Positions 19,104-27,946 of a stretch of DNA of 64,000 nucleotides are shown here, piece after piece. The number at the start of each line of letters is the position of its first letter. The stretch's first letter is position 1. This DNA is from Candidatus Scalindua sp. (lineage in GTDB: Bacteria; Planctomycetota; Brocadiia; Brocadiales; Scalinduaceae). The translations under genes and the position numbers were made by a program. The notes beneath the pieces are model-generated. The model searched no databases and was not told the DNA's origin. It saw only the letters and a program-made list of their open reading frames with translations. The stretch lies in contig JALDRB010000003.1 of the NCBI GenBank assembly GCA_031316155.1, positions 124,001 to 188,000 of the forward strand, read 5' to 3'.

Positions 19104-20393
19104 ATGGGGTTATTAATAGATTGTCTATACCTAATCTTGCTGGTTGTTATGTCACCATGGGTCGTGTACCTGTTCATTTCCAGAAAAAAATTTCGGCAGG
19201 GTATATGGGCACGTCTTGGATTTTGTGATTTTACCGGTTGCCGGCAGGAGACGATATGGATCCATGGGTCATCTGTAGGGGAGATTACGTTATTGAAACC
19301 CTTAATAAGTCATCTTGAGAAAGAGCAGCCTGGAAATCAGTTTGTTATCTCTTCTTTTACTCCTGCAGGCCAACTAACTGCCAGAAAATATTTCCCTGAA
19401 CACAGGGTGTTCTATTTCCCTCTCGATCTTTCGTTTATTATAAAAAGGTTTTTTGCCTTATTAAAACCAAAAATTATTATTATCTTTGAATCTGAATTCT
19501 GGCCGAATTTTCTCTATTCTGCCCATAAACATAATATACCGGTTATTCTCCTGAATGGAAAAATTTCTCAGAAATCTCTCTCCATATACCGGAAATTGTT
19601 TTTTTTTCAGCGGGTGATAAGCACTATTGCTATTTTAGCAGTACAAAACGATGAATATGCGGGACGTTTCCGCACTCTTAGAATTTCAGAGGAAAAGATT
19701 GTAACAACGGGAAATATGAAATACGATTTAGTTGAAATCCCTGATAATACGATGAAGACTTTTTTAAGGAGTAAATTTGGCTACCCGGATAATAGCATCA
19801 TACTTATTGGAGGAAGCACTCATTCAGGAGAAGATGAGGCGATTATATACGCTTTCAGTAGATTAAGAAAGGAAGGGTATCATCTGGATTTACTGTTAGC
19901 ACCCCGATACCCGGAGAATGTTACGCACATCGAAAACATTGTCCGGGAGTATCACTATATCCCACTGAGAAAGACCTTACTCGATAAAGAGGAGATAAAG
20001 AGTACCGTTGACTATTCAAACAGCATAGTAATAGTTGATACGATCGGTGAATTAAAGATGATGTATAGTGTGGCGGACATTGCCTATGTTGGAGGAAGCC
20101 TGTTTTATCGGGGTAGTAATAAAGGAGGCCATAATATGATGGAGCCGGCAATTTTTGGCGTAGCAATAATGTTTGGCCCCTATAACTCTGCTTTTCAGGA
20201 CACCGTCAACGACCTGATGAAGGCAAAAGGCGCTATCATGATACGCGACAGGGAGGGTATGTACGAGGAATTAAAAGAATTCTTATCTCATCCTGAAAAA
20301 ATATCACAGATGGGGAAATCTGCCCGTGAGGTGATTTTAAGAAATCAGGGGGCGACCCGGCGAAATTTTGAATTATTGCGTCCCTATTTATGA
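19104..20393 (+). CDS. kdtA: 3-deoxy-D-manno-octulosonic acid (Kdo) transferase
   Basis: The 429-residue protein has an N-terminal membrane anchor (about 5-25). The Kdo-transferase motif IHGSSVGEITLLKPLI near residue 54 includes the catalytic glutamate. The donor-binding block GGSLFYRGSNKGGHNMMEPA sits near 330 and leads to GVAIMFGPYNSAF. The protein transfers Kdo from CMP-Kdo to lipid A on the inner face of the inner membrane. Length is complete. It converges on kdsA with a 6-bp overlap of coding ends, so the two are separate transcripts of one pathway. Confidence 0.94.
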   Translation: MGLLIDCLYLILLVVMSPWVVYLFISRKKFRQGIWARLGFCDFTGCRQETIWIHGSSVGEITLLKPLISHLEKEQPGNQFVISSFTPAGQLTARKYFPEHRVFYFPLDLSFIIKRFFALLKPKIIIIFESEFWPNFLYSAHKHNIPVILLNGKISQKSLSIYRKLFFFQRVISTIAILAVQNDEYAGRFRTLRISEEKIVTTGNMKYDLVEIPDNTMKTFLRSKFGYPDNSIILIGGSTHSGEDEAIIYAFSRLRKEGYHLDLLLAPRYPENVTHIENIVREYHYIPLRKTLLDKEEIKSTVDYSNSIVIVDTIGELKMMYSVADIAYVGGSLFYRGSNKGGHNMMEPAIFGVAIMFGPYNSAFQDTVNDLMKAKGAIMIRDREGMYEELKEFLSHPEKISQMGKSAREVILRNQGATRRNFELLRPYL

Positions 20394-21236
20394 GTTAAGC
20401 AGATTCTTTTGCAATGTTTTTACCAATGAGTGTATCTCAATGAGTGGCTTTATGAATTCTTCCAGATCTCCCGTGTGCAATTGACTTGCGGCGTCGCACC
20501 GGGCGTTTGGAGGATCCGGATGCGTCTCAATAAAAAGACCATCAACACCAGCTGCTACACCGGCTCTGGCGATAACGGGCAAAAATTCTCTCGTACCTCC
20601 TTTCGGGTCAGAGCTTGGTATACCATACCGCCTAATGCAATGGGTAATATCAAATATAACCGGATATCCAATCTTGTTTAAATGATAAAAACACCGTGGG
20701 TCTACTACCAGATCATTGTATCCAAAAGTATACCCTCGTTCAGTCAGGAGTATTTTGTTTGAACCGGCATCTTCAACCTTTTTTACGGGTTTGATCATAT
20801 TCTCAGGAGCAAGGAATTGGCCATGCTTTATGTTAATGGGTTTTTGAGTCTTTGCAGCAGTGAGAAGCAGCTCCGTCTGCATACACAGGTATGCTGGTAT
20901 TTGAATAATATCAAGAACCTTACTTGCTTCATTCATCTGGTGAGGATAATGGACGTCTGAAATAACGGGGACATTGAATTCCTGTTTTATCTTCTGTAAA
21001 ATGCCTAATCCCTTTTCAATGCCCGGTCCTGCATAATGACTCGTAGAGCTCCTGTTATCTTTCTGAAATGATGATTTGAAGATTAAGGGAAGACTCAATT
21101 TCTCAGCAACAGACTTCAGTATCTCTGCTGTCTTCAGCATCAATGATTCTTCTTCGATGACACATGGTCCGGAAATAAGGAACAGTGTATCGGAACCGCA
21201 CTCTATATTACCTACCTTAACAGTACTTTTTGACAT
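20388..21236 (-). CDS. kdsA: 3-deoxy-8-phosphooctulonate (Kdo-8-P) synthase
   Basis: The 282-residue enzyme shows FLISGPCVIEEE near residue 20, IFKSSFQKDNRSS near 54, ISDVHYPHQMNEA and ITHCIRRYGIPSSDPKGGTREFLP. These are the PEP and arabinose-5-phosphate binding blocks of KdsA. It condenses arabinose-5-phosphate with PEP to make Kdo-8-phosphate. NIKHGQFLAP carries a serine/glycine-side variant rather than an obvious metal cysteine there, but I cannot assign the metal dependence firmly. It is followed upstream by a transaldolase-CBS gene on the same strand. Confidence 0.94.
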   Translation of the reverse strand: MSKSTVKVGNIECGSDTLFLISGPCVIEEESLMLKTAEILKSVAEKLSLPLIFKSSFQKDNRSSTSHYAGPGIEKGLGILQKIKQEFNVPVISDVHYPHQMNEASKVLDIIQIPAYLCMQTELLLTAAKTQKPINIKHGQFLAPENMIKPVKKVEDAGSNKILLTERGYTFGYNDLVVDPRCFYHLNKIGYPVIFDITHCIRRYGIPSSDPKGGTREFLPVIARAGVAAGVDGLFIETHPDPPNARCDAASQLHTGDLEEFIKPLIEIHSLVKTLQKNLLNS

Positions 21237-21301
21237 TTAATTAAATATTTTTCTTTAACACATTGAATGTGTGGTAAAATAGGTGCTATCGCCATTCCTT
21301 A

Positions 21302-22324
21302 TTATCCAATAAGCCCCATTTTTACAAAGTCCTGAATATCCAGCATTCCCAGAGGTTGTCTGTTTTCAACAACAATAATGTTATCTATCTGATTCTCTTT
21401 GAAAAGGTTTACGGCTTCGTAAAGGAGAGCATCAACATTGATCAGGACACATTTTTTGTATTCAAAGTCCGACATTTTCTTGTTTGTAATGCTTTTCCCT
21501 TCTATTTTCAAGTGCCTGCGAAGATCACCATCAGTGAAAATTCCCACTAACGTGCCGTTGTCATCAACCACGGATACAGCGCCAAGCTTTGATTCTGTCA
21601 TCTTCACAATTGCATCCATGATGGAATCAGAGGATTTACATACCGGGTTTTCCTTTCTGATTACGTCCTTTACTTTCAGGGTCATAAGCTTTGTGTGTTC
21701 ATAAAACTGTTCGATACCGAGAGTTGTTAAAGTGTTTTCCGTCAGTCTTTTGAAAACGTTCCAGGGTACTGTACACGCGTGAGCGCCCAGTAAAATTGCC
21801 TGCCTGACATGTTCGGGATGGCGAACAGAAGATACCATGACCTTGGTGGGATAGTGATAACGCTCAATCATATTGATAGACTGCTCAATGAGGGCCATTG
21901 CATCATGTCCCTGATCATGTAACCTTCCAACCAGCGGGCATATATAGGTAGCACCTGCATTGGCAGCCATGTATGCCTGATTAAGGGTGTATATGAGATG
22001 AACATTAACCTGATGCCCTGCATTGACCAGAGAACGGCAGGCCTTGATCCCCTGATCGAAAACAGGAATCTTAAATACCGGTTTACTTTTTAAAGGGAGT
22101 TTAAGAATTCTCTCTGCTTCGGCAATCGTCTCTTCATAGCTTTCACCCAGAGCTTCCACATGCAACAGGGGAACCATACCCGAGAGTCTGGCTATTGCCC
22201 CGTCAACATCTGCTATGCCGTGTCTGTGCATAAAGGTTGGTGTTGTTGTAAGCCCGGCAAATACACCTGTGCTAAACGCTTCTTCTATTTCCGCAAAATC
22301 CACAGAATCTAAAAATAGTTCCAT
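21302..22324 (-). CDS. Transaldolase/fructose-6-P aldolase-like domain fused to a CBS pair
   Basis: Residues 1-210 are a transaldolase-type TIM barrel starting MELFLDSVDFAEIEEAF. It contains FKIPVFDQGIKACRSLVNAG with the likely Schiff-base lysine and NAGATYICPLVGRLHDQGHD. Residues 230-340 hold two CBS domains (SIMDAIVKMTESKLGAVSVVDD and LYEAVNLFKENQIDNIIVVEN) like those at the C-terminus of KdsD. I start at ATG 22324, with AAGGA upstream; the frame to 22372 enters repeat A. Position beside kdsA suggests supply or control of pentose phosphate for Kdo synthesis, which is inference. Confidence 0.85.
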   Translation of the reverse strand: MELFLDSVDFAEIEEAFSTGVFAGLTTTPTFMHRHGIADVDGAIARLSGMVPLLHVEALGESYEETIAEAERILKLPLKSKPVFKIPVFDQGIKACRSLVNAGHQVNVHLIYTLNQAYMAANAGATYICPLVGRLHDQGHDAMALIEQSINMIERYHYPTKVMVSSVRHPEHVRQAILLGAHACTVPWNVFKRLTENTLTTLGIEQFYEHTKLMTLKVKDVIRKENPVCKSSDSIMDAIVKMTESKLGAVSVVDDNGTLVGIFTDGDLRRHLKIEGKSITNKKMSDFEYKKCVLINVDALLYEAVNLFKENQIDNIIVVENRQPLGMLDIQDFVKMGLIG

Positions 22325-22373
22325 ATTTATTTTTATCCTTATAGTGTTTTCGTGATTTAGTTTGACTGTCACT

Positions 22374-22473
22374 CAACCTGGCAGAGCCAGAACATATAAG
22401 AAATTTATCCATTTTTGGTTCTGGCTCGGCCAGGTTGTTTAATGAAAACCTACGGTTTTCAAACTTTCCCTTT
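22374..22473 (-). repeat. Interspersed repeat family A, copy 4
   Basis: This reverse copy has both arms of the outer palindrome (CAACCTGGCAGAGCCAGAAC and GGTTCTGGCTCGGCCAGG) and the small hairpin GAAAACCTACGGTTTTC without a nested insert. It forms the 5' leader of the transaldolase-CBS gene. Confidence 0.85.
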
Positions 22474-22540
22474 AAATACAATCATTTACATAGATGTAAA
22501 GAGGTAATCTTAAAGTCTCCCTTCATATTTGGCAAGATAT

Positions 22541-22850
22541 TTCTTCGAGTTAGCGCATCCTGTTCACTAAGCCGTCTTTGTTCTGGTAGGTATGATACCG
22601 AATATTATTAGCTGGTCGAAGCATTTATTATTTTTTATAGCCTTTCAATATCATGTTTTTTGTGCATTAGCACGCCCGCCTGAACGAGTCATTCGGGCAG
22701 GTGCCCAAAATGGCGTGAAACAAAGACCTGCCCTGTAGAATAGAGCATTTTAGATCATAGTTATATTAAGCAATAAGAGGAAAGCTTTTAACCTCAAACG
22801 ACCTCATAAGTTATTATTCAACGGGGCAGGATGCGCCTAACTCGTATGAT
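22541..22850 (+). repeat. Interspersed repeat family C, copy 4, with nested elements
   Basis: An inverted C end (GAGTTAGCGCATCCTG) lies at 22544-22561. A plus-oriented C copy follows from about 22655 with a GC-rich nested palindrome, GCCCGCCTGAACGAG..TTCGGGCAGG. Element E is nested at 22729-22828 (TGCCCTGTAGAATA to TTATTCAACGGGGCA), and the copy ends GGATGCGCCTAACTCG. Confidence 0.7.
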
Positions 22851-23120
22851 GAAAAAGGAAAATTTATATACAATAAATTTATATTATTGTATTCTTGATC
22901 AATACAAATAGAATAATAGTCACCGTTCACAGGTTCATAGTTCACTGTTCTGAGTTGCCTTTTTAGGGGATTAAATTCAATGTAAAATGTAAAGTTCTCA
23001 TTTAGCTATTCTTAATAACAAAGCCGGATAATTAATAATAGCTATTTATTATAAGAGGTTTTTTAAAAAGTAATACCTATGTTGAACCAAAAGCAAACAT
23101 CTTTATAATTTAGAAATTTC

Positions 23121-23209
23121 TAAGGGAAAGTTTGAAAACCGTAGGTTTTCATTTTACAACATGGCCGAACAGGAATACATATGAAATGTATTCCTGTTCG
23201 GCCATGTTG
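23121..23209 (+). repeat. Interspersed repeat family A, copy 5, near-perfect palindrome
   Basis: The outer palindrome is essentially perfect here: 24 bases from CAACATGGCCGAACAGG (23158 on) pair with CCTGTTCGGCCATGTTG ending at 23209. The inner hairpin GAAAACCGTAGGTTTTC has no nested insert, making this the reference 'empty' copy. Confidence 0.88.
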
Positions 23210-23233
23210 GGTCATAAAAAGGTAGAGAAAATC

Positions 23234-24148
23234 ATGACCGGTAGCAACAGTGAAGAGAGTCTGAAAGCATCCATTGTAGCGGAATTTGTCGCCAGAATAA
23301 CAGATGGTAAAAAAGATCACACTTCCCGGTTTTACGAAATATTTTCATCGAGAGGGTTCCTGCTGGAACGGGACGCAGTGTCCGGGAGCGTAAGGCTCAG
23401 CAATGATTCTCATCGTGAGGATGGTGATTTTCTGGAAGTCCTCAAGGACATAAACTATAAAAAGCTCTCTCATAAATCGCACCAGGATTCAATTGACAGG
23501 GATAACGGGCAGGATATTACCAAGCCGGATCACGCTTTTTTTGATACCATCGACACACAAGAATTTGATATAGATAACACAGAATATTTAAGGGAAATAT
23601 TCATGAATAAAATTCCCGTTGATCTTTTTCGTTTGAATTGGGAACGGGACTGGTACGGTAAATTCCATCAGTTTAAAAAATATGAACATCTACCCAGAAT
23701 ACGGGTATATGATCTTGAGCCTTTTATCGCTCGTCTGGTAAAATCTGTCTCTTCGATAGGGATATCATCATGGTCTTCGTGCGAAGGCCACTGGGGTGAA
23801 CCGGCACATATAAATTTTGACAGAAAATATAATCGTCTATGGTTTCAGGCGATACTGAATAAATTTATCAGGGAGAAACTTCACCTGAACTGCAGATGGG
23901 AATGGTGGGAAAATCGCTGCACAATCAGGAGTCCTCGTGGCGATCTTCTGGAATTGTATCTGGAAATCCAGGAAGTCGCCCGGCTCATATATGACTATGG
24001 GAAGGTTTTGAGAAACATTAAGAAGCACTCCTGTTCTCTTCTGACAGATAAACATAAAGACATGAATAAAAAAGAGCTGCTCGCAGCCTTTGAGAACTTA
24101 TTTGAAATCTCAATGGATGAAATTAATCAGGAGCTTACTAATGGGTGA
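23234..24148 (+). CDS. Conserved hypothetical protein with SCEGHWGEP motif
   Basis: I do not recognise this roughly 304-residue soluble protein. A distinctive block, SSIGISSWSSCEGHWGEPAHINFD, sits two-thirds along, with a Cys-Glu-Gly-His pattern that could bind metal or be catalytic. It is followed by an aromatic-rich segment (RWEWWENRC) and a helical tail. I start at ATG 23234 (MTGSNSEESLK), because the frame further upstream, to 23132, is repeat A. The leader and probably the ribosome site lie at the edge of that repeat. Confidence 0.55.
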   Translation: MTGSNSEESLKASIVAEFVARITDGKKDHTSRFYEIFSSRGFLLERDAVSGSVRLSNDSHREDGDFLEVLKDINYKKLSHKSHQDSIDRDNGQDITKPDHAFFDTIDTQEFDIDNTEYLREIFMNKIPVDLFRLNWERDWYGKFHQFKKYEHLPRIRVYDLEPFIARLVKSVSSIGISSWSSCEGHWGEPAHINFDRKYNRLWFQAILNKFIREKLHLNCRWEWWENRCTIRSPRGDLLELYLEIQEVARLIYDYGKVLRNIKKHSCSLLTDKHKDMNKKELLAAFENLFEISMDEINQELTNG

Positions 24149-24184
24149 ACAGTTTTGTTACAGAAAATAGTAACTTGATATGAG

Positions 24185-24438
24185 GAATTTCCATTTTATG
24201 CATATTGATAACAATATGGTATGTTAAATATTTTTCTGGTAAGGAACGAGGATAATTTAGTAGAGCTGCTTGAGGAAATTCAATAATTGTTAAAGAAGGT
24301 CTGGATTTATTCATAGGAAAATCAAAATCATTTTATATGTGCGTTAGCACATCCCCAAAATGACGTTAAGCAACGACATGGATGTCGTTGTAGCAATTTT
24401 GAAAGAGTTGTGCAGGATGCACAAACTCGAGGTAAGAA
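24185..24438 (+). repeat. Interspersed repeat family C, copy 5 (without element E)
   Basis: The copy runs from GGAATTTCCATTTTATGC through GTGCGTTAGCACATCCC and the intact hairpin CAACGACATGGATGTCGTTG to CAGGATGCACAAACTCGAGG. That intact hairpin is where element E interrupts copies 1 and 2, so this is the 'empty site' reference for C. Confidence 0.75.
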
Positions 24439-24929
24439 TATGAGTAATCCAATTCACGCAGAAAGGATATTTGCAAGGTTTAAACAGGACGACTTTAATT
24501 TGATAAACGAGTCAATGGATCTGTGATGTTACGGTAGCGACAAAAACACTCTTCAACAATTCCTGGTTTATGACAAATCAAATGAACGTATTTGTGATTA
24601 TGGGCACCGCAGAGCGTGTGTCCAGAGATACCGTTCACACTTTTTCAGAGATGGCGCTGGATTACGCAAGGAAAAACAGGAAAGAATTCCACCGAACCGT
24701 GAAAAGTGTCGCTGCCTGTTATCCGCTCCTGATATCACCATCTATTGAAGATGAAGCACGGAAATGGGTACTCCAGAAACCCTGTAACCATTTCAGGTTG
24801 TTTGGGTTTCCTGTTTTACTGGATTCTCTCAATAATTCGCTGTTCTTTTACCGCAAAACTGTCGGCAGGGAACCAACTCATTACCGATTCCTGCAGGACT
24901 TTGTTCAAAAATATTTTGTTGGGGTTTAG
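24439..24929 (+). pseudogene. Hypothetical protein split by a frameshift
   Basis: ATG 24439 opens a frame (MSNPIHAERIFARFKQ) that stops at 24523. The next frame continues smoothly from CDVTVATKTLFNN through MNVFVIMGTAERVSRDTVH to the stop at 24929. Joining the frames at about 24520 gives one protein of about 163 residues. It has helical segments and no recognised domain. The ATG lies ten bases after the end of repeat C. A single indel or sequencing error would explain the split. Confidence 0.5.
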
Positions 24930-25574
24930 GTACCGTCCCGCTCTTCTACCAATTTCAGAGTATAACTGGTATAAGGGTTTGAGAAACAGATAGGGTTACG
25001 ATCTTTTACTGTTGTCTCATATCAAGATGCAGTCAAGGGGAGTTTGACCCAAAAACTTCATTGGCATACGTAAAATTATTATGATTAACGCAGAAGATTG
25101 TCAATGTTTAAATGCGAGGACTGGTCCCTTCACTGCAGTTTATTGTCAAGTCATATCAGCTCAAAATAACCGGCATAGATGACTCTGTTGATTTAAACAA
25201 ATTTCGTTAAACAGATAAATTTAAAACCTAATAATAGCAAAGACTTACGACAACAACTTTTTTAAAAATAGGTGAAAATCGGATTAAATCAACAGAGTCA
25301 TAGATATACCTTTACAAATTATGCTTTTGACATTAAAAGTAAACAAGTTGCTTGTACTTTCAAGATCACGAGAAAGATATTGCTTCTATAATAAAATGAT
25401 AATGCAGCAAGGTGGCCCCACATGCTCTAGATTTTAGTGCGAAAATGGGTGTTTTTTTGAATTATTTAGAAGGCTGGAAAAGTGATTGCGTTGTATTTAA
25501 GAAACGTTTTATCTGTAATACGATCAGAGCTTGGCAATGGACACCTTGGTTGCATCATGCCTCTCTATAATATC
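24930..25574. other. Intergenic region containing a MITE
   Basis: About 640 bp without a gene. Apart from the inverted-repeat element at 25180-25300 I see no gene, RNA or known regulatory motif. Confidence 0.5.
25180..25300. mobile_element. Candidate MITE, 121 bp, with TAGA target duplication
   Basis: The ends are a perfect 17-bp inverted repeat, TGACTCTGTTGATTTAA at 25180-25196 and its complement at 25284-25300. The element is flanked directly by TAGA on both sides (25176-25179 and 25301-25304). There is no coding capacity. This is the structure of a non-autonomous DNA transposon. The parental IS is not present in the window. Confidence 0.7.
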
Positions 25575-26180
25575 TTATCTGTACCGCTTCTTTTTCTCTA
25601 ACACTACACCAACTATTCTATACTCAATGTCTTTACTGAGTTCAATATCATCATATTTAGGGTTCAGAGGATGTAATACTCGCACTTTGCCATACTTCTT
25701 GAGTTGCTTTAAAGTCGCTTCTCCCTCCTCATTACAAACAACAACATAATCATTATGCTCTTGTTTCAAGAAAGGATTAATAATTATGATATCTCCATCG
25801 TCGAATTCAGGTTCCATACTGTCATCCCTTACCCTGAGTACAAATGTCCCCTTTGTATCAGTTTTAACATATTCCTCATAGCCATCTTCCAGAGAAGTAT
25901 CACATTTTCTCCTGCCAATTGCCAGCCTGTGTCCGTTAAATTACAGGTACGCTTTTTAACTCGTCCATATGTGACGGTTCAATATTAGCAGGCAAATAAC
26001 CAGTCTTTCTCAGGAAATCTTTCATATTAACCGTGTATGCCTTGAGAAATCTCATAACCATGGTGAAAGAAGGAATACTCCTACCGTCTTCTGTATTCCT
26101 TATATGGATGTGCGAAACACATGAGAGTTTGGATGCTTCCCGTAGAGACAAATCTCTCGATTTTCTCTTGAAAAGTTAAC
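25575..26180 (-). pseudogene. Broken S24/LexA-like (prophage-type) repressor
   Basis: The 5' part (26177-25936) encodes a helix-turn-helix domain of Xre type, KSRDLSLREASKLSCVSHIH and SIPSFTMVMRFLKAY. An in-frame TAA follows LKSVPVI. The same frame then reads TQAGNWQEK, which holds the Ala-Gly of the S24 self-cleavage site. After a frameshift the peptidase part resumes as DDSMEPEFDDGDIIIINP (25817-25575) with the nucleophile serine of DSM. At least one stop and one frameshift separate the parts. Such repressors bind operators and self-cleave on RecA activation. It is probably a relic of a lost prophage or integrative element. Confidence 0.75.
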
Positions 26181-26227
26181 ATATAATGAAGAGACTAATA
26201 CAGTTATTTATCAATCAAAAATGACCC

Positions 26228-26662
26228 ATGGTAAGAACAAAAAATTTTCAGATTCACACACCTGAAGAATTTATAGTGGCTATTACGCAGCATATCCCGG
26301 AAAAATCGTTTCAAATGGTCCGATACTATTCACGCGGGCTACTCAAGAAACAGGGAATTTCCAAACCAGGAGAATCTCTGGAACATGACCTGTTAATATA
26401 GAGATTATAGACGTATCTGACTATCGACCACCACGCATTCCATCTAAAAAATAACGAGATGTATCAAGAAGATTTACGAAGTCGATCCGCTCTGTTCTCT
26501 GTTGTCCGAAATGCGGTGAGGAGATGAAGATCATCAGCTTCATTGATGAATATCAGATTATTAGAAAAATCCTTGAACATCTCGGACTCTGGTCGCAGAA
26601 GCCTTCCAGAGACCCACGAGACCGGGATTTCTCTCATGAAAACAAGGATATGGTATGGTAAA
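26228..26662 (+). pseudogene. IS91/IS801-type transposase remnant (C-terminal part)
   Basis: Fragments in several frames read TPEEFIVAITQHIPEKSFQ with VRYYSRG, then IIDVSDYRPPRIPSKK, CIKKIYEVDPL, CCPKCGEEMKIISFIDE and ILEHLGLWSQKPSRDP. These follow in order the C-terminal third of Y2-type (IS91-like) transposases, including the CPKCG zinc knuckle. At least three stops or frameshifts break it and the catalytic HUH part is missing. It is an old remnant next to the repressor relic. Confidence 0.75.
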
Positions 26663-26699
26663 AGAATCGTAGGTGAGTGGCTCCGAAAGAAGTAAAATG

Positions 26700-26889
26700 C
26701 ATATTTCGGAGTAGATAGGTTATAGGCTGTATCATTTATGTGAGGCATGGACCTCGAAAAGGAGATTGGTCAGACCTATAGCCGAAGAGCCACCATAAGG
26801 CAAAACAAGACCTTGGATAGGAGTGTGGTGCTTGCCGACTAAGAGTTCTACTCCCCCTTAATAACCAAATAATGAAGAGGAGGAGTAAG
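26700..26889 (+). ncRNA. Candidate bridge-RNA region of the IS110-type element
   Basis: IS110-group elements encode a bridge RNA in the non-coding left end upstream of the transposase. This 190-bp region has that position. It contains a clear stem-loop: AGCCACCATAAGG (26787-26799) pairs with CCTTG (26810-26814) and TGGTGCT (26825-26831), leaving an internal loop. The exact ends and the target and donor guide loops cannot be assigned by eye. Confidence 0.4.
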
Positions 26890-27906
26890 ATGGGAAAGAG
26901 GTATTTAGGAGTTGATCTTCAAAGAAACGTATTTACGGTTTGTATCCGCTATGAATCAGGAAAGAGCAGAATAGAAGAGTGGCAGGTGTCAGCACTTGGA
27001 AACTTTGAAAAGAGATTAAAATCTACGGATGAAATAGCAGTGGAATCAACCGGTAATGCCCGTTTCTTTTGTGACGCTGTAAAGCAGAAAGTATCAAGAG
27101 TAGTCATAGTAAACCCGGCACAGTTTAAGGTGATAAGCCGTTCGGTAAAAAAGACAGACAAGAATGATGCAGAGACATTAGCATTGTTTCTATCAAAAGG
27201 TTTACTTCCGGAGATACGGATGAAGGATAAACTTCACAGCCAGATATCGAGTTTGAGTCAAACCCGTGATAAGCTGGTAAAGCTCAGAACGACGCTCAAG
27301 AATAAGATAAACAATATTGCATCGAGTTATGGCATACAACTCAGGAAAGAAGCCATGTCGAGTGAGAAGGGGTTGAGAGAAGTATTAACCCTTGAGGTAG
27401 ATGAGCTGTCAAAAGTAGAGATAGAAGTGATGGTAGAACAGATACGCAGTTTGAATAGAGGAAACGAGAAGCTTGAGAAGGAGATCCGGGAAGAAGGAAA
27501 GAAGATGCCGGGGCACAAGAATCTTACGAGCATAAAAGGTATAGGGGAGAAGGGAGCAAGTATTCTTTTATCAGTAATAGGGGACATAAAAGATTTTCCG
27601 GATGAGGGTAAGCTTGCGTCTTATTTTGGGATAGTGCCCAGGGTAAATAATTCGAACGAGACAGAGCGAAGTGGACGAATAACAAAACGAGGAAGTAAGC
27701 TGGGCTGCACGACATTGGTCCAGTGCACTTTGATAGCGACACGGTACAGCCCTTACCTTCAGCACTATTATGCCCTGATAAAAAAGATGAGAGGAACAGG
27801 AAAAGCGATAATAGCAACGGCGCGCAAGTTTTTGGGAATAATTTATTTGACGTTAAAAAACAAATGGGTGTTTGAGGATTTTCCAAACTTTGTATTGGTT
27901 AAATAA
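26890..27906 (+). CDS. IS110-family transposase (IS110 group)
   Basis: The 338-residue protein has the N-terminal DEDD/RuvC-like domain. Its acids lie in YLGVDLQRNVF (D), AVESTGNARFF (E) and KKTDKNDAETLAL (D). The C-terminal Transposase_20 domain contains TSIKGIGEKGASILLSVIGD and YFGIVPRVNNSN with the conserved serine region SGRITKRGSK. Length is normal and the frame is intact, so it may be active. I start at ATG 26890 because AGGAGGAG lies five bases upstream; the earlier in-frame ATG at 26872 has none. No terminal inverted repeats are expected for this group. Confidence 0.9.
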   Translation: MGKRYLGVDLQRNVFTVCIRYESGKSRIEEWQVSALGNFEKRLKSTDEIAVESTGNARFFCDAVKQKVSRVVIVNPAQFKVISRSVKKTDKNDAETLALFLSKGLLPEIRMKDKLHSQISSLSQTRDKLVKLRTTLKNKINNIASSYGIQLRKEAMSSEKGLREVLTLEVDELSKVEIEVMVEQIRSLNRGNEKLEKEIREEGKKMPGHKNLTSIKGIGEKGASILLSVIGDIKDFPDEGKLASYFGIVPRVNNSNETERSGRITKRGSKLGCTTLVQCTLIATRYSPYLQHYYALIKKMRGTGKAIIATARKFLGIIYLTLKNKWVFEDFPNFVLVK

Positions 27907-27946
27907 TTAAGGCGTTGCATGTAGAGGGGCTTTCCAAAAGGAATAC

